Positions 9,019 through 19,174 of a stretch of DNA of 64,000 bases are shown piece after piece (positions within the stretch are counted from its first letter, which is position 1; every line of letters begins with the position of its first letter). A model generated the notes under the pieces. That model did not search any database. It worked only from the letters and a program-made list of their open reading frames with translations, and had not been told where the DNA came from. This DNA comes from Pseudomonadota bacterium (lineage in GTDB: Bacteria > Pseudomonadota > Alphaproteobacteria > Rhizobiales > Beijerinckiaceae), in NCBI GenBank assembly GCA_023423995.1, contig JAFAEL010000092.1, forward strand, positions 40,160 to 104,159, in the 5' to 3' direction. Made by a program: the position numbers and the translations under genes.

Positions 9019-9766
9019 CGAGATCCCGGGCGAAATCGTCTCCCGCTTCGTGCCCTCGCCGAACCACAGCGAGCGCAGGGACGGCCGACGGCCCGATCTC
9101 CTCCTTCTCCACTATACGGGAATGCCGACCGCGGAGGCGGCCCTCGCTCGCCTCTGCGATCCCGCCGCGCAGGTTTCGGCACATTACTTGGTGCTGGAGG
9201 ACGGGGCTGTCGTCCAGCTCGTCCCAGAGGACCGACGCGCATGGCACGCCGGAGCGGCGTCTTGGGCGGGCGAGACCGACATCAACTCCTGCTCGATCGG
9301 GATCGAAATCGTAAATCCCGGTCACGAGGGAGGGCTCCCTCCCTATCCCGAGCGGCAGATTGCGTCCCTCATCGGCCTATGCCGGCCGATCATCGATCAT
9401 TGGGGCATCGCGCCAGAGCGCGTGCTGGGCCATTCGGACGTGGCTCCGGACCGGAAGGAGGATCCTGGCGAGCTGTTTCCCTGGCGCAGGCTCTTCGAGG
9501 CGGGGATCGGCCACTGGGTCGAGCCGGTCGCGATCACCGATGACGTCGTCCTCGCGCCCGATGACGCAGGTCCCAAGGTTCAGGCCCTGCAGGACGCCCT
9601 GGCCTTCTACGGCTACGGGCTGGACCCGACCGGCACCTATGACGAGCCGACACGGCTCGTCGTCGCGGCCTTCCAGCGCCATTTCCGACCGGAACGGGTC
9701 GACGGAATCCTGGACGCCTCGACCTTTGCGACCCTGCAGGACTTGATCGCGTCCCGCCCGGGATGA
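8999..9766 (+). CDS. N-acetylmuramoyl-L-alanine amidase (AmpD/AmiD family) with peptidoglycan-binding domain
   Basis: Zinc amidase predicted to cleave the MurNAc-L-Ala bond. The product is 255 residues from a GTG at 8999, inside the end of the DjlA-like gene. An amidase_2 domain (about 15-165) shows the zinc ligands His in LLHYTG, His in GHSDVAPDRKEDPG and the Asp of that second motif. A C-terminal PG_binding_1 domain (about 185-250) follows. No signal peptide or lipobox is visible, so a cytoplasmic muropeptide-recycling role is possible. The wall-binding domain argues instead for export by an unseen route. Confidence 0.88.
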   Translation: MSEKPPDEIPGEIVSRFVPSPNHSERRDGRRPDLLLLHYTGMPTAEAALARLCDPAAQVSAHYLVLEDGAVVQLVPEDRRAWHAGAASWAGETDINSCSIGIEIVNPGHEGGLPPYPERQIASLIGLCRPIIDHWGIAPERVLGHSDVAPDRKEDPGELFPWRRLFEAGIGHWVEPVAITDDVVLAPDDAGPKVQALQDALAFYGYGLDPTGTYDEPTRLVVAAFQRHFRPERVDGILDASTFATLQDLIASRPG

Positions 9767-10978
9767 TCAGCGCCGGGCGAGCTTCGGCAGGGCCAACGCC
9801 AGCCGGCTGATCGCCTCTTCCACGAGGGCCGTGTCGCGAAGGAAGCAGAGCCTGAGGTGGGCCGAGCCGCCTGCCCCGAACGCCGTGCCCGGCGCGAGCC
9901 CGACATTCGCATGGTCGATGAGATCAAGGGCGAGTTTACGCGTATCGGTCACGCCATCGACGCTGAAGAATGCGTAGAACGCCCCTGGAGGGGACGGCAA
10001 CTCCACGACATTCGTGGCGCGAAGCCCCTCGCACACGATGTCCCGGTTCCGGCGTGCCAGCGCGATATGCTCCTCGACGAGGCTCTCCCCCTCCTCGAGC
10101 GCAACGACGGCCGCGCGCTGCAGGAACGCCGGGACACCCGAAGTCGTGTACTGGACGAGGTTCTCGATGACCGGACCGAGTTCGGCAGGCGCTTCCAGCC
10201 AGCCTAGCCGCCAGCCCGTCATCGCCCAGTTCTTCGAGAAGGTCTGGAGGAACAGGATCCTGTCATCCTCCGCCATCACGTCGTGGAACGAAGGCGTCCT
10301 GCCCTCGCTCACCCCGGGGAGTGGATCATAGACGAAGCGCTGATAGATCTCGTCGGCAATGATCCAGAGACCATGCCGGCGCGCCAATCGGAGAATGCGC
10401 TCGAGGTCGTCGCGGGAGGCCGTCCAACCGGTCGGATTGGAGGGCGAGTTGATGACGATAGCCCGCGTCCTGGGCGTCACCGCTGCTTCGAGTCGGCCGA
10501 GATCGAGATTCCAGCCGTCCGGCCCGGGGGTCATCGGCAGGGCCACCGCGCGAGCGCCGTTCACCTCGATCGCAGCCTCGAAATTCGGCCAGGCCGGAGT
10601 CGGTACGATGACCTCGTCTCCCGTCCCTGAGACGATCCGCATCGCCATCTGGAGGGCATGCATCCCACCGATCGTGACGTAGAAGCGCTCGGGGTCGAAA
10701 GGTCGTCCGAACAGGCGGCCCGTGTACCGGGCGATCGCCTCCCGCAACTCGGGGATGCCGCGCTGCCAGGTGTAGAAGGTCTCGCCGGCGGCGAGTGCAC
10801 GCGTCGCCGCATCCGCGATGAAGGCCGGGGTCGGCCGGTGCCCCTCGCCGATCCAGAGCGGGATCAGGCCCTCCCGCCCGCGCCCGTAATTGGCGACCTC
10901 CACGATCCCGCTCTCGGGCATGCCGGAGGCCTCCGGCCGGATTCCGGCGCGGTTCGGCATGGGTACGTGAGCGGTCAT
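9767..10978 (-). CDS. Pyridoxal-phosphate-dependent aminotransferase (class I/II)
   Basis: Fold-type I aminotransferase of about 403 residues; the amino donor is not identifiable. Visible motifs are the substrate-domain NSPSNPTG, the IIADEIYQ Asp/Tyr motif contacting PLP, the Schiff-base lysine in FSKNWAMTGWRLGW and the C-terminal LRLCF arginine region. The start is taken at the ATG at 10978; an in-frame extension of 20 residues upstream looks unrelated. It could act on aspartate, alanine or aromatic amino acids. Confidence 0.88.
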   Translation of the reverse strand: MTAHVPMPNRAGIRPEASGMPESGIVEVANYGRGREGLIPLWIGEGHRPTPAFIADAATRALAAGETFYTWQRGIPELREAIARYTGRLFGRPFDPERFYVTIGGMHALQMAMRIVSGTGDEVIVPTPAWPNFEAAIEVNGARAVALPMTPGPDGWNLDLGRLEAAVTPRTRAIVINSPSNPTGWTASRDDLERILRLARRHGLWIIADEIYQRFVYDPLPGVSEGRTPSFHDVMAEDDRILFLQTFSKNWAMTGWRLGWLEAPAELGPVIENLVQYTTSGVPAFLQRAAVVALEEGESLVEEHIALARRNRDIVCEGLRATNVVELPSPPGAFYAFFSVDGVTDTRKLALDLIDHANVGLAPGTAFGAGGSAHLRLCFLRDTALVEEAISRLALALPKLARR

Positions 10979-11081
10979 CGAACAGAGAAGCCTGATTGTC
11001 GCGTGGGAAGCGCCTCTTGTAGCAGGCGCAACCGCCAAGGTTCAGCCAAAACCTCTGATCGATGCCATTCGCCGCAACGAT

Positions 11082-11519
11082 CTATCGCGGCGGCGGCACC
11101 GACTGACGTGCCGCCAGGATGTCCCGGATCTCGCCCAGCAGCTTCACATCGGCCGGCGTCTCGGGCGGCTTCTCGTCGGCGCGGAGCTTGAGCCGGTTGA
11201 GGGCGCGGATCACGAGGAACAGCACGAAGGCTATGATGATGAAGTTGATGGCCGTCGTGATGAAGTTGCCCCAGCCGAGTACGGCCCCCTGCTTCTTCGC
11301 ATCGACATAGGCGGCGCCCTCCTGCACCGTGCTGGCGAGGGGGGTGTAGTAGTTCGAGAAATCGAGGCCGCCCGTGACGGCCCCGATCACGGGCATGAAG
11401 ATGTCGCCGACCATCGAGTCGACGATCTTGCTGAACGCCGCTCCGATGATGACGCCGATTGCGAGATCGACGACATTGCCCCTGAGCGCGAATTTCTTGA
11501 ATTCCTCGAGCATCGGCAC
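11082..11519 (-). CDS. mscL: Large-conductance mechanosensitive channel
   Basis: Inner-membrane pentameric pore that opens under hypo-osmotic tension. The 145-residue protein has the diagnostic N-terminal amphipathic helix and first membrane helix ([20 protein letters not shown], then [12 protein letters not shown]). A periplasmic loop, a second membrane helix (about 85-108) and a cytoplasmic helix complete the normal MscL architecture. Flanked by an aminotransferase gene and the divergent start of a kinase gene. Confidence 0.97.
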   Translation of the reverse strand: MPMLEEFKKFALRGNVVDLAIGVIIGAAFSKIVDSMVGDIFMPVIGAVTGGLDFSNYYTPLASTVQEGAAYVDAKKQGAVLGWGNFITTAINFIIIAFVLFLVIRALNRLKLRADEKPPETPADVKLLGEIRDILAARQSVPPPR

Positions 11520-11617
11520 CTCCGGCTGTCAGCCTGCGCGCAGCATGGCACGACTGGCCGTTGGCGTCTCCCGCTCCCGCCGGATACCATTCTCCTCTTG
11601 AGCGCCGGGTATCCGAA

Positions 11618-14600
11618 ATGATCGCCAGCTGGGCCGTCCTGATGTCGGCCCTCCTTTATCTCTGCCTCCTGTTCGCTGTCGCACATTGGGGCGATCAGCG
11701 GGGCCGCCGCGTCATGCGGCGGCAATCGCGCACAGTCGTCTACGCGATGGCGCTGGCCGTGTATTGCACGTCCTGGACCTTCTACGGTTCCGTAGGGCTC
11801 GCCAGCCGGAACGGGCTCAACTTCCTGGCGATCTATATCGGCCCGATACTGCTGATCTGCCTCGGTTATCCGCTCGTTTGCCGCGTCATCCGGATCGCCA
11901 AGGCGCAGAACATCACTTCGGTGGCAGACTTCGTCGCCGCCCGCTACGGCAAGAGCGAGCGGGTGGCAGCCATCGTCTGCATGATCGCCATAGTGGGCGC
12001 CCTCCCCTACATCGCCCTTCAGCTCAAGGCGGTGTCGGCCTCCCTCGAGGTCCTCCTGTCGGCGGACAAGCCGGCTACGCTCTGGCCGTCCTTCGTCGAC
12101 ATCGCTCTCGTCGTCGCACTCCTTCTGGCCGGCTTCTCCGTTGCCTTCGGGACCCGTCACACGGATGCGACCGAGCACCAGAACGGACTGGTTCTGGCCA
12201 TCGCTGTCGAGTCCATCGTGAAGCTGGGAGCCTTCCTGCTGGTCGGCTTCTTCGTCGTGTACGGCATGTTCGGCGGCTTCACGGACATCGTCGCCCGCCT
12301 AGAGAAGTCCGGGCAGGCGCTCGACCTGCTCGGACCGACCGCGGATCCGTTCAGCTACGCGGCGATGGTGCTCATCTCGGCTTCGGCCGCGCTCCTCCTC
12401 CCGCGCCAGTTTCACATGATGGTGGTGGAGAACCGCGGGCCGGACGACATGCGGCGCGCGGTCTGGCTGTTTCCGCTCTACCTCGTCGCGATCAACATCT
12501 TCGTGGTCCCACTCGCCCTTGCGGGCATCCATCTGTTCCCGGGGCACGTCGTCGATCGGGACATGACGGTCCTGCTCCTCCCGCTGCATGGCGGCTCGGG
12601 CGCCGTGGCGCTCATCACCTTCATCGGCGGCCTCTCGGCCGCGACCGCCATGGTCATCGTCGAGACGATCGCCGTGTCCGTGATGATCGCGAACCACCTC
12701 GTGATGCCGCTCGTCCTGCGCCGGCGAGCGTTTTCGGGGGACGCGCAACCGGGCGAAAGAGCGCTCAATCTCGGCCGTTTCGTCCTCTACGTGCGCCGTA
12801 TCGCGATCGTCGCGCTGACGCTTCTCGCCTACGCCTATTACCGGGTGGCGGCTGACGCCGAGCTTGCCTCGATCGGTCTTCTCTCGTTCGCGGCGGTGGC
12901 GCAGATCGGCCCGGCCTTCATCGGCGGACTTCTTTGGCGCAGGGCGACCGCGCAGGGCGCCACGGCCGGCCTGGTCGTCGGTATCGCGACCTGGGCCTAC
13001 ACGCTCCTGCTTCCAACCCTCACGAGCGACCCGAGCAGTTCCGTGCTGCTTGCGGAAGGGCCGTTCGGTCTCGCGGGCCTCCGCCCGACGGCCCTCGCGG
13101 GCATCGACATGCCCCAGCTCACCCATGGGATCGTCTGGAGCCTGGGCCTGAACGTGCTCGCCTATGTCGCTTTTTCGCTGGTCCGGCCGGCCAACGCGCT
13201 GGAGCGGCTGCAGGCTTCCGCCTTCATGGGCGAGAACCGGATGCCCATCGCCCCGACCATGCGGCTGCTCCGCGCGAGCATCACGGTCGGCGAACTCAGC
13301 CGCGCCGTCGCCGGCTTCCTCGGCGAGGACAGGACGCAACGCTCCTTTGCGGGCTTCGCACGATCGCGGGGACTCGTTCTCGACCAGCGGGCCGAGGCCG
13401 ACATCCACTTTCTTCGCTACGCCGAGCACCTGCTCGCCTCCGCGATCGGCGCGGCCTCTTCGCGCCTCGCGTTGTCGCTCGTTTTGAGGCGGGGGAACCT
13501 TTCCCCACGGGCCGCGCTCCGCCTGCTCGACGAGGCGGCGGCGGTCCTCCAGCACGACCGGGACCTCCTCCAGCACGCGATCGATCACGCCCAGCAGGGC
13601 ATCACGGTTCTCGACCGCGACCTGCGTCTTCTCACCTGGAACCACGCCTTCATCGATCTCTACGGCTTCCCGCCTGAGCTGATCCGCATCGGCGTGGGCA
13701 TGGAGGAGATCATCCGCGTGAATGCCGAGCGCGGCACCTACGGGCCCGGCAATGTGGACGACCTCGTCGCCATGCGGCTGCACAGCGTCATGCACGACGC
13801 CGGCCCGGTGCGCGTAAAGCTCTATCCGAACGGGCGATGGATCTCGGTCCGCTCCAACCGGCTGCCGGGCGGCGGGCTCGTGAACACCTACACGGACGTG
13901 ACGGACATCGTTGCCCAGGAACAGGAGCGGGAGCGCGAGAACGAAACCCTGGAGCAGCGCGTCCAGGAGCGGACTGAGGAGTTGACCCGCCTCAACGAGG
14001 AACTGACTCGCGCCAAGCGGCTAGCCGATGAGGCGAATGCATCGAAGACGCGCTTCCTGGCGGCCGCGAGCCACGACATCCTCCAGCCCCTCAACGCCGC
14101 GCGACTCTACGCGACCTCGCTGGCGGAGCGGACCACCGATCCCGAGGAGCGCTCGCTCGCCGACAACGTCGACGCTTCGCTCGACGCCGTGGAGGAGATC
14201 CTCACGACCCTCCTCGACATCTCCCGGCTGGATACAGGCGCGCTGCGGCCGCGATGGACGACCGTGAAACTCGACGACCTGTTCCGGCAGGTGGCGCGGG
14301 AATTCGGCCCGATAGCCGAGGCGAAGGGCGTGGAATTGCGCATCGTCCAGACGAGCCTGTCGACTCGCTCGGACCGGCAGCTCCTCCGGCGGCTCGTTCA
14401 GAACCTCGTGTCGAATGCGGTGAAATACACGCCGGCAGGAAAGGTACTTCTCGGGGTCAGACGACACGGCTCCCAGATACGCATCGAGATCTGGGATACA
14501 GGAATTGGGATCCCGGCTTCGCAACAGAAGACGATCTTCCGCGAGTTCCGCCGCCTCTCGGCCGGCGCCAAAGCCGCGCGTGGGCTAGGGCTCGGCCTGT

Positions 14601-15148
14601 CGATCGTGGAGCGGATCGCGAAGACCCTCGGGGCCGAGATCACGCTCAGGTCCCAGCCGGATCGCGGCTCCATGTTCGCCGTGCGGCTCCCACTCTCCCT
14701 CACGGACGGCGCCGTAGCGCCCGAGGCTCAGGCAGCGCCTCGCGGACCGCAGATCGCGCCGCTGCAACGCATGCTGGTCCTGGCGATCGACAACGAGCCG
14801 GCCGTGCTCGACGGCATGAGGACGCTCCTCAGCGGCTGGGGTTGCGAGGTGGCAGCCGCGACCTCCATCGAGGAGGCGCGGCGGCAGGTGCTCGCGCTTC
14901 ACGAGACGCCGGAGATCGTGATCGCGGACTACCACCTCGACGAGGAGGACGGGCTCGGAGCGATCGCGGCCGTGCGCGAGGAAATCGGGTTCGATCTGCC
15001 GGCCGTGCTCGTCACCGCCGATCGCTCGCCGGAACTCCGGGAGAGGGCAGCGGAAGCCGAGATCACCGTGCTGAACAAGCCGCTGAAGCCGGCCGCGCTG
15101 CGTGCCCTGCTCTCTCGCGTGCACGTCACTCGCCTCGCGGCCGAGTGA
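11618..15148 (+). CDS. Hybrid histidine kinase with N-terminal sodium:solute symporter-like domain
   Basis: Membrane sensor kinase of the CbrA/transporter-linked type, about 1,176 residues. The first ~490 residues form a multi-helix SLC5-like domain. Then come a PAS domain (about 650-760), a coiled coil, HisKA with the phospho-acceptor His in AASHDILQPLN (about 817), an HATPase domain (about 920-1027; NLVSNAVKYT, DTGIGIP, GLGLGLSI) and a receiver domain (about 1052-1170; acceptor Asp in IADYHLD, Lys in NKPLKP). The ATG at 11618 is the best start for the first membrane helix. No separate response regulator lies next to it. The sensed solute is unknown. Confidence 0.88.
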   Translation: MIASWAVLMSALLYLCLLFAVAHWGDQRGRRVMRRQSRTVVYAMALAVYCTSWTFYGSVGLASRNGLNFLAIYIGPILLICLGYPLVCRVIRIAKAQNITSVADFVAARYGKSERVAAIVCMIAIVGALPYIALQLKAVSASLEVLLSADKPATLWPSFVDIALVVALLLAGFSVAFGTRHTDATEHQNGLVLAIAVESIVKLGAFLLVGFFVVYGMFGGFTDIVARLEKSGQALDLLGPTADPFSYAAMVLISASAALLLPRQFHMMVVENRGPDDMRRAVWLFPLYLVAINIFVVPLALAGIHLFPGHVVDRDMTVLLLPLHGGSGAVALITFIGGLSAATAMVIVETIAVSVMIANHLVMPLVLRRRAFSGDAQPGERALNLGRFVLYVRRIAIVALTLLAYAYYRVAADAELASIGLLSFAAVAQIGPAFIGGLLWRRATAQGATAGLVVGIATWAYTLLLPTLTSDPSSSVLLAEGPFGLAGLRPTALAGIDMPQLTHGIVWSLGLNVLAYVAFSLVRPANALERLQASAFMGENRMPIAPTMRLLRASITVGELSRAVAGFLGEDRTQRSFAGFARSRGLVLDQRAEADIHFLRYAEHLLASAIGAASSRLALSLVLRRGNLSPRAALRLLDEAAAVLQHDRDLLQHAIDHAQQGITVLDRDLRLLTWNHAFIDLYGFPPELIRIGVGMEEIIRVNAERGTYGPGNVDDLVAMRLHSVMHDAGPVRVKLYPNGRWISVRSNRLPGGGLVNTYTDVTDIVAQEQERERENETLEQRVQERTEELTRLNEELTRAKRLADEANASKTRFLAAASHDILQPLNAARLYATSLAERTTDPEERSLADNVDASLDAVEEILTTLLDISRLDTGALRPRWTTVKLDDLFRQVAREFGPIAEAKGVELRIVQTSLSTRSDRQLLRRLVQNLVSNAVKYTPAGKVLLGVRRHGSQIRIEIWDTGIGIPASQQKTIFREFRRLSAGAKAARGLGLGLSIVERIAKTLGAEITLRSQPDRGSMFAVRLPLSLTDGAVAPEAQAAPRGPQIAPLQRMLVLAIDNEPAVLDGMRTLLSGWGCEVAAATSIEEARRQVLALHETPEIVIADYHLDEEDGLGAIAAVREEIGFDLPAVLVTADRSPELRERAAEAEITVLNKPLKPAALRALLSRVHVTRLAAE

Positions 15149-15151
15149 GCC

Positions 15152-15667
15152 TCAGCTCGCGCCGATCCCCGTCTCGCGCTGGAAGAACAGGAGGTCGAGC
15201 GGCGGGGCATCGCCGACGAGCCCCGTCAGCACGCAATGGGCCTGTCCGCGGTGATGCGTCTGGTGATTGAACAGGTGTGCGAGCGCCGGGCCGAGCGGCT
15301 GGACGATCTCGTCGGGCGTGGACACGCGCCGATACCGGATCACCCCGGCGAGTGCTGCCTCGTCCAGGCTCGCGGCATAGGATTCGATCCGGCGATCCTC
15401 CGCCTCGCGCGCCTCGCGCAGCTCCGGCAACCCCTCGAGAAGAATGGCGTCGAGCCGATCCGGCGCCTCGCCCACACCCGTGAAGCGCCGCATCCACACG
15501 CGATCAGTCACGAGCAGGTGGTTCAGCGTGCCATGCAGCGACTTGAAGAAGGCGCCGCGATCGGCCCTGTACTGCTCGTCAGGGAGTTGCGCAGCCGCGG
15601 CGTAGAGCCTGCGGTTGGCCCAGGTATTGTAAGCCGCGAACATCCGGACATGCGAAAGCATGTCCAT
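15152..15667 (-). CDS. DinB-family four-helix metal-binding protein
   Basis: Member of the DinB/YfiT-like superfamily, which includes metal-dependent thiol S-transferases. The 171-residue protein shows the expected three-histidine pattern: His in GTLNHLL (about 47) and the pair in LFNHQTHHRGQ near 135-139. It starts 4 nt after the fadJ stop on the same strand, so it probably belongs to the end of the beta-oxidation operon. Substrate unknown. An alternative start is the Met three codons in. Confidence 0.83.
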   Translation of the reverse strand: MDMLSHVRMFAAYNTWANRRLYAAAAQLPDEQYRADRGAFFKSLHGTLNHLLVTDRVWMRRFTGVGEAPDRLDAILLEGLPELREAREAEDRRIESYAASLDEAALAGVIRYRRVSTPDEIVQPLGPALAHLFNHQTHHRGQAHCVLTGLVGDAPPLDLLFFQRETGIGAS

Positions 15668-15671
15668 CGCA

Positions 15672-17891
15672 CTAGGCCGCCGCCTTCTGGGCCTCGCGGC
15701 CGTAGAAGGAGCCGCCCGTCTCGGCCATGTCGAGCAGCAGCTTGTTGGGCTCGAACCGCGCGCCGTGCCTGGCTTCCAGCGAGCGCGCTAGCTCCACGAA
15801 CGCCGTCGCGCCCATCCCGTCGATATAGGACAGCGCGCCGCCCGTGAAAGGCGCAAAGCCGAAGCCGAGAATGGAGCCGACATCCGCCTCGCGCGGGTCG
15901 GTGACGACGCCTTCCTCGACAGTGCGAGCAGCCTCCAAGGCCTGGGCAACCAGGAAGCGGTGCTTCAGCTCCTGCACGCTGATCGTGTCCGGGTCGCGCT
16001 TCGTCGGCTGCAGGTCGGCAAGGCCCGGCCAGAGCTTCTTCTGCCCCTGCCCCTTCGGCGGGTAGTCGTAGAAGCCCTTGCCGTTCTTTCGTCCGAGCCG
16101 CCCCTCGCGTTCGACGAGAGCGGTCAGGATCTGCTCCTGCGCCGGGTTTACGGCAGCTTCGCCGACCTGCGCCTTCGTGGCCTTCAGGATCCGAAGAGCC
16201 AGATCGACGCCGACCTCGTCGTTCAGGGAGAGCGGGCCGACCGGCATGCCGGCCATCCTGGCCACGTTCTCGATCATGGCCGCCGGCACCCCCTCGCCGA
16301 GCATCAGGTGGCCTTCGAGGATATAGGCGCCGACACAGCGATTGGCGAAGAACCCACGCGCGTCGTTCACGACGATCGGGGTCTTCTTGATAGCCCGGAC
16401 GTAGTCGAGCGCTGCGGCGAGCGCGACATCGCCCGTCTCGCGCCCCTTGATGATCTCGACCAGCATCATCTTCTCGACCGGCGAGAAGAAATGGATGCCG
16501 ATGAACTGGCCAGGACGCGACGAGGATTTCGCAAGTCCCGAGATCGGCAGCGTGGAGGTGTTCGAGGCGAAGATGCAGTCCGGGCGGATCGCCGCCTCGA
16601 TCTTGCGGATGACTTCGTCCTTCACCTTCGGGTCCTCGAACACGGCCTCGATCACGAGGTCGCACTCGGCGAGCGCGGAATAATCCGGCGTCGCCGTGAT
16701 ACGCTCGAGCAGCGCGTCGCGGTCGGCGGACTTCGCCCGCCCCTTGTTGATCTGGTCCGTGACGAGCTTGTGCGAATAGGCCTTGCCCTTGTCGGCCGCT
16801 TCCTGGTCGCGGTCGACAAGCACGACCTTCATGCCGGCATTGGCCGTCACGTAGGCGATGCCCGCCCCCATGAAGCCGGCCCCGACGACGCCCACGGTGC
16901 GCAAAGCCGATTTCGGGACAGCCGCAGGACGTCTGGCACCCTTCTCCAGTTCGCCCTTGGACAGGAACAGCGTGCGGATCATGGCCGCCGCCTCCTTCGA
17001 CCGAAGGATATTGGCGAAGTACCGGCTCTCGACCTTGAGGGCGAGATCCATCGGAAGCTGCAGCCCCTCGTAGACGGACTTCAGTATGGCCTTGGCGGCC
17101 GGGTAGTTGTCGTGCGTCTCGCGACGGTAGATCGCGTTGGCCGGCGGCCAGATCATCATCCCGGCCGGGGAATACACCTTGCCCGACGGCGCCTTGAATT
17201 TCGGCAGGTCCCAAGGCGCGACGGCCGAGCCGCCTGCCTTGATCCAGGCCTTCGCCTTCTCGACGATCTCGGCCCGGGGCGCCACCTCGTGCGCGAGCCC
17301 CATGTTCTTCGCCATCAGGGGCCGAAGCTGGTCGCCGCGGAAGAGCAGTTGGAGCGCGTCGCCGGTCTGCATGAGGCGCGCGATACGCTGCGTTCCACCC
17401 GCGCCCGGGAACAGCCCCACCTTGATCTCCGGCAGGCCGACGCGGGTCGCGTCGTCATTGCCGAGAACGCGGTAATGGCAGGCAAGGGCAAGCTCGAAGG
17501 CACCGCCCAGGCAGGTGCCGGCGACGGCCGCCGCGAAGGGCTTTCCGCAGGTCTCGAGCCGGCGGTAGAGCAGCGAGAGCTTGCGCGATTCCTCGAAGAA
17601 GAAGCGCATCGCCTCGTCCGGGCCCTTCTCCCCGGCCAGGCGCGCATATTCGGAGCCCAGCCCCTGGAGCATGGTGAGATCGGCGCCGCCCGAGAAGGTT
17701 TCCTTCCCGGAGGCGATCACGCAGCCCTTGATCGCCGCATCCGACGCAACCGTCTCCACGATGGCGGACAGGTCTTCCATGACCGCCGGCGTGATGACGT
17801 TCATCGATCGCCCGGCCATGTCCCAGGTCGCCAGCGCGATGCCGTCGGCATCGACCTCGAAGCGGAAGTTCTGGAGGTTCATGGGCACCAT
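15672..17891 (-). CDS. fadJ: Fatty-acid oxidation multifunctional enzyme: enoyl-CoA hydratase / 3-hydroxyacyl-CoA dehydrogenase
   Basis: Catalyses the hydration and NAD-dependent dehydrogenation steps of beta-oxidation. The 739-residue protein has an N-terminal crotonase domain (about 10-200; oxyanion-hole segment AAVAGTCLGGAFELALACH). The NAD-binding domain follows (about 330-510; GVVGAGFMGAGIA), then two 3-hydroxyacyl-CoA dehydrogenase C-terminal domains. Only 3 nt separate it from the thiolase gene upstream, which should supply the partner subunit of a trifunctional complex. The fadB/fadJ distinction is by overall layout only. Confidence 0.93.
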   Translation of the reverse strand: MVPMNLQNFRFEVDADGIALATWDMAGRSMNVITPAVMEDLSAIVETVASDAAIKGCVIASGKETFSGGADLTMLQGLGSEYARLAGEKGPDEAMRFFFEESRKLSLLYRRLETCGKPFAAAVAGTCLGGAFELALACHYRVLGNDDATRVGLPEIKVGLFPGAGGTQRIARLMQTGDALQLLFRGDQLRPLMAKNMGLAHEVAPRAEIVEKAKAWIKAGGSAVAPWDLPKFKAPSGKVYSPAGMMIWPPANAIYRRETHDNYPAAKAILKSVYEGLQLPMDLALKVESRYFANILRSKEAAAMIRTLFLSKGELEKGARRPAAVPKSALRTVGVVGAGFMGAGIAYVTANAGMKVVLVDRDQEAADKGKAYSHKLVTDQINKGRAKSADRDALLERITATPDYSALAECDLVIEAVFEDPKVKDEVIRKIEAAIRPDCIFASNTSTLPISGLAKSSSRPGQFIGIHFFSPVEKMMLVEIIKGRETGDVALAAALDYVRAIKKTPIVVNDARGFFANRCVGAYILEGHLMLGEGVPAAMIENVARMAGMPVGPLSLNDEVGVDLALRILKATKAQVGEAAVNPAQEQILTALVEREGRLGRKNGKGFYDYPPKGQGQKKLWPGLADLQPTKRDPDTISVQELKHRFLVAQALEAARTVEEGVVTDPREADVGSILGFGFAPFTGGALSYIDGMGATAFVELARSLEARHGARFEPNKLLLDMAETGGSFYGREAQKAAA

Positions 17892-17894
17892 CTC

Positions 17895-19103
<1,209 letters not shown>

Positions 19104-19174
19104 CGTGCCTCCGCTGCCGCCTGATCGCCGCCCGGCTCCATCGCGGCGCTTCGCCTATATAGGTTCGGCCCCGC

